A stretch of 64,000 bases of DNA from Whitmania pigra (lineage: Eukaryota; Annelida; Clitellata; Hirudinida; Haemopidae), in the NCBI GenBank assembly GCA_021613335.1, contig JAJTWR010000299.1, positions 3,310,001-3,374,000 of the forward strand. The letters are read 5' to 3'. The number at the start of each line of letters is the position of its first letter. Position 1 is the first letter of the stretch. The notes below the pieces were generated by a model. The model was not told the origin of the DNA. It made no database searches and was given only the letters and a program-made list of their open reading frames with translations. The translations under genes and the position numbers were made by a program. This document shows, in pieces, positions 12,181 through 24,004 of this stretch.

Positions 12181-13530
12181 TAAATAAATAAAAGCATAAT
12201 ATAACGTTTACAAATATAACTGTGGCATAATTTATTTACAATAATGGCAGTAATATTATATTTATAAATATAACGGTGATGTACGTAATTAAGCTTATGA
12301 AAGCATCATAACAGATTTATAAACATAGCAGTACAAAACACGTTCTATGTAACTGTAACTGCAATTATAAGTATGACTGTGATATAACGTGATTGTAATT
12401 ATAATAGCGGTATAAGCTTGTAAGGGAACTCGATACTTTCCCCGCAACAAAGAACTCCTAACACGCATGGGTGATCGACAGGTGCGTCCTTCTCTGCACA
12501 ATCACTTCATCTGCATAGCAAGTGCTCACTCGAACCAACTCCATTAAATTGGATGCGATGATATTTCACGAGTTTGCTTTCCAAATTGATCTCTCCTCAG
12601 ATCGATGAGGAGGCTCCCTGCTGGAAAGATTTTATGGCGAGCATCTGTCGCCTTTGTTGCTTCCGAATAAAGGCTTTGTTGAACCCGAAGCACCGCTACG
12701 TGGGTTTCTGCCTCAGCTTGCTGTCATGCCGGTCACTCTTCGATAAATGATGCGTCATTTGTGAGACTTTAAAATGGATGAGTTTCGTTTTTAATCGATG
12801 CTCAATTATTATTTTATATTTATGGTCTTAAAAATAAAACTTCGAGTTTTTACAGGTTATTAAGTTTAATGTATTATTTATCATTTTACTATCCTTTGAT
12901 TGCTCACTTTTCACGTTTCTCGTCGGTCAAGTTTGAATATGAGAAATTAATTGGAGTGTGACAACGGACTAACAATGCTGTTGTTCACAAGCACTTGGAG
13001 TCCCACTTTGCCAACAGATGCGCTCCAAGCTGCTTGTTATTTGCATTGTCTCACCCGCTGGCATGTGTCGTGTAACTGTTCATACTCCCTGACACGCACT
13101 CACCTTCATTGGTCACCTGCTCCAACTCCATTGTCAAGGAGTCTCAGGTCACTGTGAAATGTCTCCTAGAAACCGCCGTTCGTGCATTGAAAGAAGCATT
13201 CGAAGAATAATTTTGAAACAAATAAATTTATAAAAATGAACAAAATAAAGTATAAATATTCTAAACTTCTTTTAGCTCAAGAATTGTATAATATATTCCA
13301 CTTTTATTCAATGTAGGCGCTGGCAATGTACGAGTGAATTTGTATGATGACGAAGAAAATATCAGTGCAAGGTACAAACCTTTTCAAACAAAAAAAAAAT
13401 TTGTGGGGATGGAAGCTCAACCCGAACCAGTTCCCTGGATCGTGAGCAGCTGTGAATGTCTTCCTCCTTTGTCTACTTATCAATCGCTCCATTGTGCTTC
13501 CCACCTGTCGCTTTGTAACGGTTCTTTGTC
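12181..13530. other. intergenic DNA upstream of the INSM gene
   Basis: No gene is supported. Composition rises toward 13.4 kb as the promoter region of the zinc-finger gene is approached. Confidence 0.45.
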
Positions 13531-13539
13531 GCTAGGGCA

Positions 13540-13660
13540 CGTGTTTGGGCGGAGTCTTTATTGTTCCCGGTACGGTTGTCACACTTCATTTCTATTGGAT
13601 TGACGGCAGGGGCGGAGCTTAGGGGACGGTCGCAAAGCACTGCGTGTATAAAAGCGCTCG
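13540..13660 (+). promoter_or_regulatory. core promoter of the INSM-like gene
   Basis: A canonical TATAAAA lies at 13647-13653, about 100 bp before the chosen ATG, so transcription would start near 13680. Upstream are an E-box CACGTG (about 13538-13543), a GGGCGG (about 13548) and a second GC box in GGGGCGGAGC (about 13611). This is the clearest TATA-type promoter in the window. Confidence 0.6.
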
Positions 13661-13755
13661 TCCACTCTGTGAAGCAATTCGTTCCAGCGGTGACGTGGAG
13701 TTGCTTTAATAGTAAAGAGAATTCATTCATAAATAATCGCTTGCGTTCTCCTGCC

Positions 13756-14976
13756 ATGCCCAAGGGATTCCTGGTGAAAAGATTGGAAATAGAAGAAAAG
13801 AAGATTGAAAGAATGGAGGACGAAATCTCAAGAGAAGGAATTTTACTCTCAGAGGAAGAATTGTTCAATAGGGGCAGTACTTCTCCAAGCGAGGCAAGTT
13901 CAGGAGACAAAGAACTTCATCTATCTCCAGATTCCGGCTACTGTCACAGTCCAGTTTCTGGTGCCAGCAAAATGGAGGCTGAAAAACCGTTTAGTGGATT
14001 TATTGGCTTTCCGCCTGTTTTGATGAAGCATCCATTTGCACATCTCAACGACAGAATCAATGCATACAACGATTTTTTCCGCCGGCAGGCTAGCTTGTTA
14101 TCGGTGATTCACGGTTGTTCGAACAAAAATCACTTCAACCACGATCATAGGTTCCCTCCGTTTTACCTTCCTCCTGCTTATCCATTCCTAATGTCGCTGA
14201 TGGACGAAGACAAGATGGCAACCAACTTCAAGGGTTTCGACGATCAAACTCCTAAGGACTCCCCTGAGGATTCCCCTAAGCCCTCGATTGGAGATGACGG
14301 TGGAAACAAGAACTACACCAAGACATCCAAGAGAAAGTACAACGTTGTCAGCAGTGGAAAGAAGAAACGCAAAGTTTTCGTTGATGAGTTGAAAATTTCT
14401 CCTGTTTCAGGGACTTACATTAAAGACTTGGATGAAGAAAGCGATGCCAGTAAAAGTGGAGACATTGATTCGTGTTTTAACATTGTCGAAGTTACGCCAG
14501 AAGCCAAAGCTGAGTTGGAGAAAATAGAGAACAAAATAGGAGAATATGTTTGTCAGTTGTGCAGGGAAAAGTATGAAGACGCCTTCAGGTTGGCTCAGCA
14601 CCGCTGTTCGAGGATTGCCCATGTGGAGTACAAGTGTCCTGAGTGTGACAAAGTCTTCAACTGCCCTGCCAACCTCGCATCGCACAGAAGATGGCATAAA
14701 CCGCAACAGGAAATCAAACTTCATTGCGCAAAGAAGTCAAAGGTCGCACCGCTCAAGCCTCCCACAAACTTCGAGCATTTTCCCAACACTCTTTCCAACG
14801 AGCTCATAAAGAGTCGGGTCATTTCTGATCTTCTTGAATCAAATGTCGCCCTACAGAAATTGTTTCCTTCAAAACTCCTGTGCGACTTTAAAGGATCACA
14901 GGTCTTCAACTTTAGCCATGAACCGTGTCAGGAACTGGCTCTGAATCTTTCGAAAACTGCGAAAATGACAAGTTGA
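13756..14976 (+). CDS. INSM/nerfin-type SNAG zinc-finger transcription factor, single exon
   Basis: Encodes 406 residues. The start is fixed by MPKGFLVKR: a SNAG repressor motif must be at the extreme N terminus, so the longer upstream frame is rejected. A basic stretch with KKKRKV (about residues 192-206) is a likely nuclear signal. The first finger (from about 266) is a C2HC type with C-x2-C then LAQHRC. The second (from about 294) is C2H2 with CPECDKVF and NLASHRRWH. This finger pair is the hallmark of INSM1/2 and insect nerfin-1, repressors that promote neuronal and neuroendocrine differentiation, acting in other animals through SNAG-bound chromatin cofactors. The single exon matches vertebrate INSM genes. 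Only two fingers are present, whereas vertebrate INSM1 has five. The C terminus carries LALNLSK, which resembles a CtBP-type motif. AATAAA lies at 15113. Confidence 0.9.
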   Translation: MPKGFLVKRLEIEEKKIERMEDEISREGILLSEEELFNRGSTSPSEASSGDKELHLSPDSGYCHSPVSGASKMEAEKPFSGFIGFPPVLMKHPFAHLNDRINAYNDFFRRQASLLSVIHGCSNKNHFNHDHRFPPFYLPPAYPFLMSLMDEDKMATNFKGFDDQTPKDSPEDSPKPSIGDDGGNKNYTKTSKRKYNVVSSGKKKRKVFVDELKISPVSGTYIKDLDEESDASKSGDIDSCFNIVEVTPEAKAELEKIENKIGEYVCQLCREKYEDAFRLAQHRCSRIAHVEYKCPECDKVFNCPANLASHRRWHKPQQEIKLHCAKKSKVAPLKPPTNFEHFPNTLSNELIKSRVISDLLESNVALQKLFPSKLLCDFKGSQVFNFSHEPCQELALNLSKTAKMTS

Positions 14977-15112
14977 TCAATATTGTCGTCAGTGATAATT
15001 GAGATTCTCGATAGTGAGATAAAAATGTCGATGTTTATAAATTTGTTGTGTAATTCGTTATTACTTGAGTTTAGTTCCATTCATATTTTTTAAAGCATTT
15101 CAGCTGTGATAA

Positions 15113-15118
15113 AATAAA
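15113..15118 (+). terminator. polyadenylation signal AATAAA
   Basis: Located 137 bp past the INSM-like stop codon, in the expected position for 3' end formation. Confidence 0.6.
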
Positions 15119-15422
15119 AGACTCCGCAAAATTCAGATTTGAAGCGCGTAATAACACGAATAAATCATTCTAAATCTAAATTAATATCGCTTTGGGTTCA
15201 GACTTTTTTTAATTTTAGAGAGTTAAAGTGGCGCAAAACGGGGTACTTATGGGGGACCCATCGCTATACTCATAATCCCATTCACACTTTGGTATATGAT
15301 GAATAAAATTACGGGACTAAAAGTTTGTAAAATTTTAGTTTAAAAGTTAATTAAAATTTAAAAAAAAGACCCTAAAAGTACTTCTTAAAGCTACGGGAGG
15401 TTGTAGTCAGAAAGGTGCTAAA
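15119..15422. other. short intergenic stretch
   Basis: Nothing recognised. Confidence 0.4.
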
Positions 15423-15633
15423 CAGGCCACTAGCCAGAAATTGATTTGGAAGGTTCATTTTTTATTTTTGAAAATCAAAATCAAATTCAAATGATGGTAT
15501 TAATATTAATGATAAATAAAGATGGTTTTACAATTTTTGATTTTGTGACGTTATACAAATCAATAAAATTTACAATTAATTTCTTTTTTAGTATTTCGGG
15601 GGGGTTTGAACCACCTCCCTAATTACAGGCATG
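15423..15633 (+). mobile_element. non-autonomous element related to the 54.7-56.9 kb element
   Basis: The left 90 bp (CAGGCCACTAGCCAGAAA, then AAAATCAAAATCAAATTCAAATGAT) matches the left end of the element at 54718. The right part (ATAAATAAAGATG...ATTAATAAAATTTACAAT-like, then TATTTCGGGGGG and TTTGA) matches that element's right end at about 56760-56884. The roughly 2 kb between these ends is absent, so this copy looks like an internal-deletion derivative. The flanks GGTGCTAAC and GTTGCTAAC are near-identical, consistent with an 8-bp target-site duplication with one change. Confidence 0.65.
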
Positions 15634-16414
15634 TTGCTAACCAACAGCATCTGCCCATTTGATGACGTTTTTGCTTGTTCGTGACCAAATCAAAACATAC
15701 TTTGGTTGCGTTGTATGTGAACAATGGGGTGCAGCAACAAAAGGGTGTCCTCAAAATCTTTAGGGAAGTTGGAGTAAATACATATGCCCCACAATCTTTT
15801 CGGTTGAGCAACTTAAAAAAAGAAGATAAAACCTAAAGTTGGACAATGTTCTCACATATTCAGGTGTTTGCTTAGAAATATGATTACAAAATCATTCTAT
15901 GGTAATGCAGATATGCGAACCCTTTGGAAAAACATTAAATTATTGGGGAGCTTGATTCAATGTCATGTTAGAAGTAAAACAAGACAAAATCGTCTCATGA
16001 ACTATTTTCATTAAATTTCATTGAAGTTTCCTATACACTAATTTTACCCAATTCACCTTCAATCAAAATATTTTTGTCAATTCGTATATTTTTTAACGGA
16101 AATCTTCAGTTTGAAATCATAGTTGTTTAACTTAAAACTGTTTAATTGTAATTATGCAAAATGTTACTAATGAGAGATTCCAAAATTGATTTGAATCTGA
16201 ATTTATTTTAACGATTTGCTTTAGTTAAAACAAGTGTAAATAAATTTTTAATTAAAATAATAAAATAAAAGTTTAATAAGGCAAAAGATAACTAATATTT
16301 GATAGATTAATTCTAAACGGATTAACACATTTTAATTTAAATGGAAACTTAAACTAACACGTCTATGGTGTTGTTGTTGTTGTTTGAAGTTGTCAGAACT
16401 TTACGTATTCTCCG
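15634..16414. other. intergenic DNA, no gene seen
   Basis: AT-rich. A GTTGTTGTTGTT run lies at 16370-16382, just before the next gene. Confidence 0.45.
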
Positions 16415-18147
16415 ATGTATTTTCACAAGGTTTCCTTTGTAGTAAAGATACTAATTTTTTTTCTTTGTGTTTGTTATTTTGCTGATGGGCTACACTTATC
16501 CGGGAAATGGAATACGTCAGAATTCTATAAATTTCTTGTCAAGTTTGGTTTCCAACAAACAGATAAGGATGATATTCTTACCAGAGGATACATTTACGGA
16601 AACATTACGAGCAATAGTCCAAGAGCCAACGAAATTGCTTTTGTTGTTTTAGACAGTGAATATTTTATTAATTTCTTTACAAGTCGGACCACAAAGATTT
16701 GCTCTCGTATGTTCTCACAAATTGACAAAATAGCATGGGATAGAGACTGTAATAAACAAGGCACAGATGATATCATAAGGTTTGTGCCATGCAAAGAGAG
16801 CGAATTATGTCGAGATGAGCTTCCTGGAAGTGTTGTCCCAAATAGCCAATTGACATTTCAGGTCCAAGATAAATTACAACCAAGGTTCAGTGGATTAATC
16901 ATTGACCCATTTTGTAATTTTTGTTACAAGTAATGCTGTTATTACTCAGGTATTGGTACATAAGCATGGTTGCTTGTCATCGCAATGTCACAGAAAATTC
17001 TTGTGAATGGGTTGAAACCAAAAATTTGCCTAATGTGGAGCTCAGCTATGATCTTTGGTTTGTCAATGGATCACCAGGCACAAAGAGTTCAAACTTTTTT
17101 GAGCATCAATTTTCTATAGAACATTTTGATGTGCTGGAATTATATTTGGTTTTTTTTCTTCTTTACATATTTTTGATTCCTGTGCAATGTTATGCTTTTG
17201 CAATTAAGAGACACATGGTGGCTTTTTTATTGTTTGTATGTCTGCTGCTGGAATTCTTTGGAATTCTGTTCAATTTCATTCACTTCGTGACATTTGCCAA
17301 GGACGGAGTGGGCATTGAAAAACTTGTGACTCTGGGAATGTTCTTTGATCTACTTGCTCAAAGTTCATTCATGCTTTTGTTGTTATTGGTTGTCAAAGGC
17401 ATGGCTATTAGTTGTGTGAAGTTGCCATTGACCAAATTAATTTTTGTTGTCACTGTCTGGCTAGCATATACTGTTGCCAATGTTGCTCTCTTCACTTGGA
17501 ACTTGGTGAGTTACAAAGTTTCCAAGAAATGAAAAATAATTATTAAAATAATTTACCGTCGATTTTGCAGATTGAAGTTGAGTTCATAGCGGATGTTGAC
17601 GAGTGGCAAACGTGGCCGGGATTCCTGATCCTGACCTTCCGCATCTGCATCATGCTCTGGTTTCTATGGGAACTGAGATCAACATTTTTGGCTGATTTTG
17701 GATTTTTAAAATCTAGATTTTATTTGCATTTTGGAGCTGGGTTTCTGGTGTGGTTCATCTACTTGCCTCTTGTTGCCATTATTTGTTCACAAATCTCTTC
17801 CTTTTGGAGATTCAAGACACTTTTGAGTAATTCTCTATTTTAGAGATTTGTTTTTAAATAGTACTTAATTCATTTGTTTTGTGGTAGGCATGTGCTATTC
17901 GGCCGACTTCTTGTCCTTCTGTGTGACTATCCACCTGCTATGGCCAACACAAAAGTATTTGATCTTCAACTCTCAAGGCTCAAAAAACATGAACTTTAGA
18001 GTCAATAAGCATCAGTCCAAAGGTTTTAATTTTAATTCATGATTTTTGATAAATTGTAACATTTTTATTTCTCTGTTTCATTTGGCAGGTTACATCAGCA
18101 ATTTCTGGTTGCCAGATGATGATGATGACTGTGATGAATTTGAATAG
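16415..18147 (+). CDS. GPR180/TMEM145-family seven-transmembrane protein, five exons
   Basis: Exons read as 16415-16884, 16950-17505, 17571-17826, 17888-18022 and 18089-18147. All have GT-AG introns of 61-66 bp and total 491 residues. A signal peptide (first ~25 residues, KILIFFLCVCYFADG) leads into a lumenal N-terminal domain. The domain boundary is spliced to give RYWYISMVAC, the conserved 'WWYIALSKC'-type motif of the family. Next come a second lumenal stretch and a bundle of hydrophobic segments beginning at LELYLVFFLLYIFLIP. The C-terminal tail is short and acidic (DDDDDCDEFE). This domain is the GpcrRhopsn4 (intimal thickness receptor) type. Human members act in membrane trafficking and TGF-beta signalling, but the molecular role here is unknown. 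I cannot separate GPR180 from TMEM145. Confidence 0.85.
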
Positions 18148-19240
18148 ATTTCCTCTTCATTCATTATTTGGTGAAACCTGATCAACGTAAGAATGTAAAT
18201 GCACTTTGGTGTAAAGAAGAAATTATATTCTGTTTCAAATCTTACTTTGATTTAAGTAAATATTATGCAAATAACGGGTAATTGAATCTCTGTTCATCCC
18301 GTGATTCTTAACTCCTTACTTCTCAGCTCTGCTTGACAGGATTGGAACATCTTCTGTCATTAAGTAACATACCAAAGCTAAGATCATCATGTTTATCACA
18401 CATAACTGTCTGGGGGTTCCAATTGATATAAACTACATTTTATCCGACATTTATTATCCCATTCTTAAATGTGGAAAACTTTTGTGCTTGATGAGGATTT
18501 GCTGTGATTATAGGAGCTATAATTTTATGTTAATGGCACCCACGGCCATTACATTTTGTTATTCTTGCGATGTGCTTTGCACATTTTAATTATTGGTGGA
18601 TATCATTCAAATTTATAGAATTGTTTGTTGGACATCTTGTTGATTTGTCTGCAACTTATATTTTATTAACATTCTCTAGTTGAATTTTTGAAGTCAACTT
18701 TTGATAGTTGGAATTTATTATAATTGTACCCTCCATTAAAGCTGCAAATTTGGTACCAATCTGTCACATTCCGTACTTGTTAATGCATCTCCATAAGCAA
18801 TGTGCATTTCCATGTAAATGTCCAACAATTTTTAACTTAGTTTAACAATTCTTAAGTTAGTCTCTGATGTTGTGGTGTAGGAATTGCCAGTTCTGGTGAT
18901 TATATTTTTTTTTTATTAAAATATTAATTCGTGAAATTTTAATAATTTGGCTTAGTGGTTGGTAAGCATGACTTTTGAAGAAATTGAGCCAAACAAGTAA
19001 AACTCTGCTCTCAGTAATTACAAGTTGTATTCAATCGCAATATCCTACGTACTCCATTGGTAGTTGTAGTTTACAAAGCCGCAATTGGGTTCGGAAAAAG
19101 TATATTTTACATTTTGTGATGATTGGACTTTTGTGGATGATATCGTCGTCGCATTTGTTGTATTATATCTGATCGAAATCGACTCACATCCAGAAGGCCA
19201 ACATATAAAATGAAGGCTATGAACCCTTTTGGCTTTCAAG
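18148..19240. other. 3' flank of the receptor-like gene and intergenic DNA
   Basis: Probably includes a 3' untranslated region. Small open frames here lack any recognisable motif or neighbouring splice sites. Confidence 0.4.
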
Positions 19241-19282
19241 TCCAAATCATCTTAGTTACGCAACGGATTTTAACCAAATAGA
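19241..19282 (+). mobile_element. family-A SINE tail fragment
   Basis: Contains CCAAATCATCTTAGTTACGC followed by AACGGA and TTTTAACC. This matches the tail of the tRNA-headed SINE at 25143-25185 and the copy at 20075-20129. No tRNA-like head precedes it. Confidence 0.6.
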
Positions 19283-20062
19283 CTTGTTTGCTTCTCCGGT
19301 TTTGTGGGTATTTTATCTCACGTTCGTGTATTGGAGGAAAACGATGGGACTTTTGGATCGATACTATGCATTACCCGCCTCAATCGCCATACCGTTGTCA
19401 ACAAAAGGGTAGTTTGGAAATTTGGTTTTGTTGCGAAAAGTAACGATCTTAATTACTTAAGCCAAAGTATAAGTAACACTCAAAAATTTATTTTAATCAA
19501 AGGAGAATGTTATTTAAATGTACTCGAGTAAAGAGTAAAAGTACTGAAATTTTCTTTGAAACGTTCATTCGTTAACCATCGTAAGCTAGTTCAATTACTT
19601 CCTGATGTTAAACAAGAAAGTCATCTCGTCTGGTTGAGCCCGCTCTTCGTCTCGGGAAAAACTACGTCCTTACAAAGGGAGGAGGGCAGCACATGCCAAG
19701 GGTGGCATTCGGTCAAAAATGATAAACAGAAAAAAAATAATAAAAGGCCAAAAAAATTGAAATTTTATACCGAAATAAGTTTTTAAAGTTGAGATATGAC
19801 TAAGAAAATCTTCCTGGCCCTAGGGACAGGGTTAAGGGGGCCATATTAAGACGGAGCCCAGGACCACCCACCAATATGGGCTTTCGATAAAAAATGACAC
19901 AAAATTGCTATAGCGCACCGATTGATGTACTGCATATGCGAGCCACACATTAAAGAGAATCACCTTACCACTCCCTCATCAAGTCATGCCTCTTCCTCAG
20001 ATCGTCCAGTGATTTCCTTTGGTCAGAAGAATATATATATATATATATGGAGCTACTTCTAG
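19283..20062. other. intergenic DNA
   Basis: No supported gene. An (AT)n run at about 20031-20048 precedes the next SINE fragment. Confidence 0.4.
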
Positions 20063-20074
20063 ACCATAGCATCT

Positions 20075-20129
20075 CAAGTCCAAATCATCCTAGTTATGCA
20101 ACGGACTTTAATAAAATAAAGAAATAAAC
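20075..20129 (+). mobile_element. family-A SINE, tail-only insertion with 12-bp target-site duplication
   Basis: A 55-bp insert reading CAAGTCCAAATCATCCTAG, then TTATGCAACGGACTTTAATA and AAATAAAGAAATAAAC. It is flanked on both sides by ACCATAGCATCT (20063-20074 and 20130-20141). The exact 12-bp direct repeat and the A-rich end show insertion through an RNA intermediate. Only the 3' tail of the SINE was copied. Confidence 0.8.
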
Positions 20130-20141
20130 ACCATAGCATCT

Positions 20142-20760
20142 TGCTGGTGCGTTCTGCTTTCATCAACTTGCTGGCACTACTTTCATTTGCAATTGTCATT
20201 GTTATATTAAAGATTCGCAAGTAACTCGCTGAGTTTGATTAGCGTAAGCTTTGTTTCTTTCAGCAGTTATTTGTTTTACTTATCTGAATAGATGCCTAAA
20301 TAATCATTCTGAACAAGTTTTTAGGACAACTTTGTTAAAACAAAAAAAGCTATTGTCGGCTCAAGTGTTCGAACCCATCCATTGGCGCCGATAAATTGAG
20401 CCGATGAAACCAAGGTTTATGGGTGCCCTCGGCGTACTTCCGTCCTAGAAGTGGCTGGTCTACGATGGATGAGTCTGAAGTGAATTCGCGGTGAATTTGC
20501 AAGATTTCGGGAAATGTTGCCCGTGCGTGTATTTTATTCATAGTTTTACAAATGATTTAAATCTCAACAACCAAATCTCAAATAGAATCAAAAAATTCCA
20601 AATAGAATCAAATCCCAAATGCCCAAATCAAATCAAATCTTCCAAAATTTACTGCTGCCCTAGCTTCGCAAATTTTTTTGAGCAAAACACAATGAAATTA
20701 ACAGCCAACATTTTTACAGTTTTATTACCGTTTAAAAAAATCATTAAAACCCAGTTTGAG
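20142..20760. other. left part of the large hAT element, and flank
   Basis: No gene. Around 20570-20640, AAATCAAATC/AATAGAATC words repeat. They resemble the AATCGAATC words near the element's right end (24080-24190) and may be its left subterminal region. I could not find the left terminal repeat. Confidence 0.4.
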
Positions 20761-22234
20761 TCAGTTCTGTTCCCTCAAGAGCAACAGTGACTCCACAGTC
20801 GACGCTGATAATCGATTTCTTCTGGCAGAGACAAAAGCACCTGAAATTGAAAACAGTCTCTCCACACTTCCAGATGATGCCGGGATGCTTACATAGAACA
20901 GTCTACGCGCAAGTCGTTGTAGTTTTGGAAAGCGGTGACCATTAGCTGCCCAAAATTGTTCAGCAGTGATGTTGTGGTCCGTTGGAGCATTAAGATACAC
21001 TGAATCCTCTTCGTCACTAACCTGCAATATATACATATTATTTAATAATTAACGTACATTTCCAATCCAATATAATTTGTTCATACCTGAGGACAATGGT
21101 ATCTTGCAAAAATGCTCCGCCGACCAGAACTGGTAGTTGGTTCAGGTAGATTCTTTTCTGTTTGGCATGAGGTTTTAGACTGTGCAGTGTGAGACCCTGT
21201 TATTTCATCTGACTTTATTGAATCCATCATGTGAAGAAGAAAAGATCTTGCCTCATTGGCTGATGGGATTATTAATGTAGGACTTTTCTGTGAGCCACTG
21301 TCGGTAAAATGCGAATCAAGCAGCGGGGTGATACTAAAAGGAACTAGTTTGAAACGACTATCCAACACAGTTGAGACCACATACTCTGGTCTTCTCATAG
21401 ATTCCTGGAATCGGTTATGAAGAGCTGCACGAAGGTTTTTTTTCAGAGCAATTAACTGGGTTTGACAATTTGAAACTGCTTCATCAATCTCAATTAATGC
21501 AGGTATCACTTGAGAAATTGTGACACCATCACCTTGCAGCACCTGTGTTGCTTCTTCAAATGGCTCAAGTAAAGAGACAAGCTCAAGTAGCAAAGAACGT
21601 GAAACTGTGATTCGAGGAACACGTGCACCTGAGCTGCGTTTGACTTCCTTGGCTTTAACTAGAGTTTCATTAACCGCCTTCCATACTGCAACTTGAGATA
21701 ATCTTCTTAGCATTATCAGATTAGAGTTCCATCTGGTAGGCACAGCGGCTAACAAAGTCAAACCATCTGATTTTTTCTGGAGCTCTTCATTCCAGTATAG
21801 TGACCTGTGGAAGAAAACAACTACAGCGCTGCTTTCGTTTAAAATGTTCTCTGCTAAAGGAACAGTTTTTAGTGCATCTTTAACAGCTAGCTGCAAGGTA
21901 TGTGCAAAACATGGAAGTCGATGGGTTGTTCCTAAAACGTGATTGTCCTGAAGAATATCCTCATTGTCAACAAAATTTTCATCTGACAAAAACTCTGAAA
22001 TTTCATCAGTATCATTCAATGGCTCTGAAGCCTCATCACGTTCTCTAATTTGACTTTTATTTTCCTTTTGATCAAAGGCAAACCTGGCAGCTTCCTCGGA
22101 AAATATTGTGAATGCTTTGAGCATGTTTCTGGCATTGCCAGTAACAACATATCCAATGTCAATGCTCTGCAACCCATACTCTGACAGTATTTCCTCAAAA
22201 GCTGCACAAATATTTTTTTCCCGTGTGTTGGGAC
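20761..22234 (-). pseudogene. hAT transposase, catalytic and dimerisation part
   Basis: Two exons (22234-21087 and 21021-20761) give about 460 residues with the RNase-H-like hAT fold motifs and the C-terminal dimerisation helix. The apparent ATG near 22253 lies inside the nested element, so it is not the native start. The true N-terminal portion continues beyond 23262. The reading frame in this part is intact, which suggests the nested insertion is fairly recent or that the element was lost late. Confidence 0.8.
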
Positions 22235-23262
22235 TAGAGTTGTAAAAAAACATGTTTTTTTTTGGTCCGAGTTTTTTTTGTGTTTTTTATGAGTTTTTTA
22301 TGGTTTTTTATGGTTTTTTTTTGTTTTTTTAAATTTATCGATAAAATGATAATTCATGATTGGACAAACAGATTTATTGCAACTTCAATAAGACAAACAA
22401 TAAAAAATAAGAATAGCAGTGCTAATTTAAATCAGTTTTGATCCATTTCATCAATTTCACTGTCTTCATCCTTCTCAGATTCTTCGTCTTCTGCTTCAGA
22501 GTTGTGATTACTTTCTGAAGTACTGCAAGCCATAAGCTTTAAGTTTTGGGAAATAAAAACTAGTTTTCCAGCTCTGTTTGTAGTGAGGCGGTTCCGTTTA
22601 TCATTCTGGATAAATGAATAGGCACTGAAACTTCTTTCAATTACAGCAGTTGTTGCAGTCAATGACAAAATCTTAGAAGCTACTTTAGCAAGAGGTCGTG
22701 ATGAACATATACCTTTCCACCAAGCTTCTTAATGATATTACATTGGAGCCCCATCTAGTTTTCACAGGCAGTTTCAATGATGTAAAAGTATTTTGTGGAA
22801 GGACTTTGGACTTCAACAATGCTGTCAATCGATTGCTTCTTTTGAACTCCTTTATTACATTTATTGAACTTGATATTACCTGGTTTATAGGTGTCATCTT
22901 GGCAATATCATTCATCAAGAGGTTAAGTCCGTGAGCACAACCATAGCAATAAATGTGAGGATATTTCTGTTCAATGATTGCCCCCACTGAAGTTGATTTT
23001 TGTAAAGACAAAAGATGCTGAATATTACGTAATAAATTTACAAAAATTAATTAATAATTTCCTGCACGATAAATAATTACAAAATTAGTAATAAACAATA
23101 AAACTTTTTTTAATTAATTAATTTTTTTAACTTAACTTAATTTTTTTAATTAAAATTAATTTGTTTTTGTTTTTTTTTGTGTTTTTTTTGTGTTGAAATA
23201 TTTCAAAAAAAACAAAACATTTTGAAATAAAACAATTGAAATATTTCACGCTCACAACACTA
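22235..23262 (-). mobile_element. second hAT element nested in the first, with perfect 8-bp duplication
   Basis: The 1028-bp insert is flanked on both sides by GTTGGGAC (22227-22234 and 23263-23270). Its ends are inverted: TAGAGTTGT on the left and TAGTGTTGT read inward on the right. Minus-strand remnants encode YPHIYCYGCAHGLNLLMNDI and LPVKTRWGSNVISL (23011-22685), then VIERSFSAYSFIQNDKRNRL (22668-22432). These are parts of a different hAT transposase with the middle deleted. Runs of T-rich GTTTTTTTT near both ends are subterminal. The insertion splits the host transposase frame between FGSQ and HTREK. Confidence 0.88.
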
Positions 23263-24004
23263 GTTGGGACCCGAAGTGTCTGTAAGCAGCCGTCTTTGTT
23301 CTCAGCTGAAAGCCTTCGTCAAAGTAGTGGAATTTTACTCCAATAATTGGTTCAAATGAACGGCTGCTCCACAAATCTGTTGAAGCATGTACACATCTCA
23401 AAGCTCAAATTATTATTAATTAGTAGTTCAATTTCATTCTTCAAATTGTCTCTTAATGTCTGCAATATACCAGTTAATTTTCTATTTATAGTCCTTCTAC
23501 TTGGGATAACAAAATTTGGATCCACAATTCTCATAAAAGAGGCAAAACCTGAATTTTCAACTATGGGTAGCGGAAGCATTGCTTCGGCTACAAGATGTTT
23601 CACTATTCCTTCGGTAAGGGCCTTTTGCTTTGGATTGGAATCGTTGTATGTCAGAGAACGAGAATTTTCATTAATACCTCCTGCCACAGCCATGAATGGT
23701 AGCAACGAATAACTCTGTTGAGTTGTTGTTTCCTTATCTTTTTCTTTTGCATCTTTGTACAGCTCTAGATGACTGGTCTAAAGGGAAAAATGAAATTTTT
23801 AATGTGGCTCCGATGTATTTTAAATCCCTGATGACAATGTTGACTAAACTTAACATGGCGATGAAAGTTTGATGTTACTCCGGGCTTTGATTTTATTCGT
23901 TTCCCGCAAAATTTGCACCTCATACACCAATAGCTATCCGTCTTTTGGCTATCTTTCAAAAATTTCGCTAAAATCCCATATTTCCTGCTATCTAACTTGG
24001 ACAT
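23263..24004 (-). pseudogene. hAT transposase, N-terminal part
   Basis: A first exon with an ATG at 24004 carries a BED-type C-x2-C...H-x3-H finger. A second exon from about 23777 carries LYKDAKEKDKETTTQQ and GIVKHLVAEAMLPLPIV, a common block in ZBED-like transposases. A stop after FVEQPFI (23352) and a frame change before FHYFDEG show decay. It continued originally into the segment at 22234. Confidence 0.75.

Noticed and set aside
13561..13755. N-terminal extension of the INSM-like frame by 65 codons
   Set aside because: It would cover the TATA box and transcription start, and would bury the SNAG motif, which must be N-terminal.
13473..13910. 145-residue minus-strand frame overlapping the INSM-like gene
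   Set aside because: It is a shadow of the promoter and first codons of the real gene, with no motif.
16885..16949. Read-through of the first receptor exon to the stop after CNFCYK
   Set aside because: Removing a 65-bp GT-AG intron restores the family's conserved RYWYIS junction, so the stop is intronic.
22235..22253. ATG at 22253 as the start of the hAT transposase
   Set aside because: It lies inside the nested element. The true upstream coding sequence resumes beyond the other target duplication at 23263.
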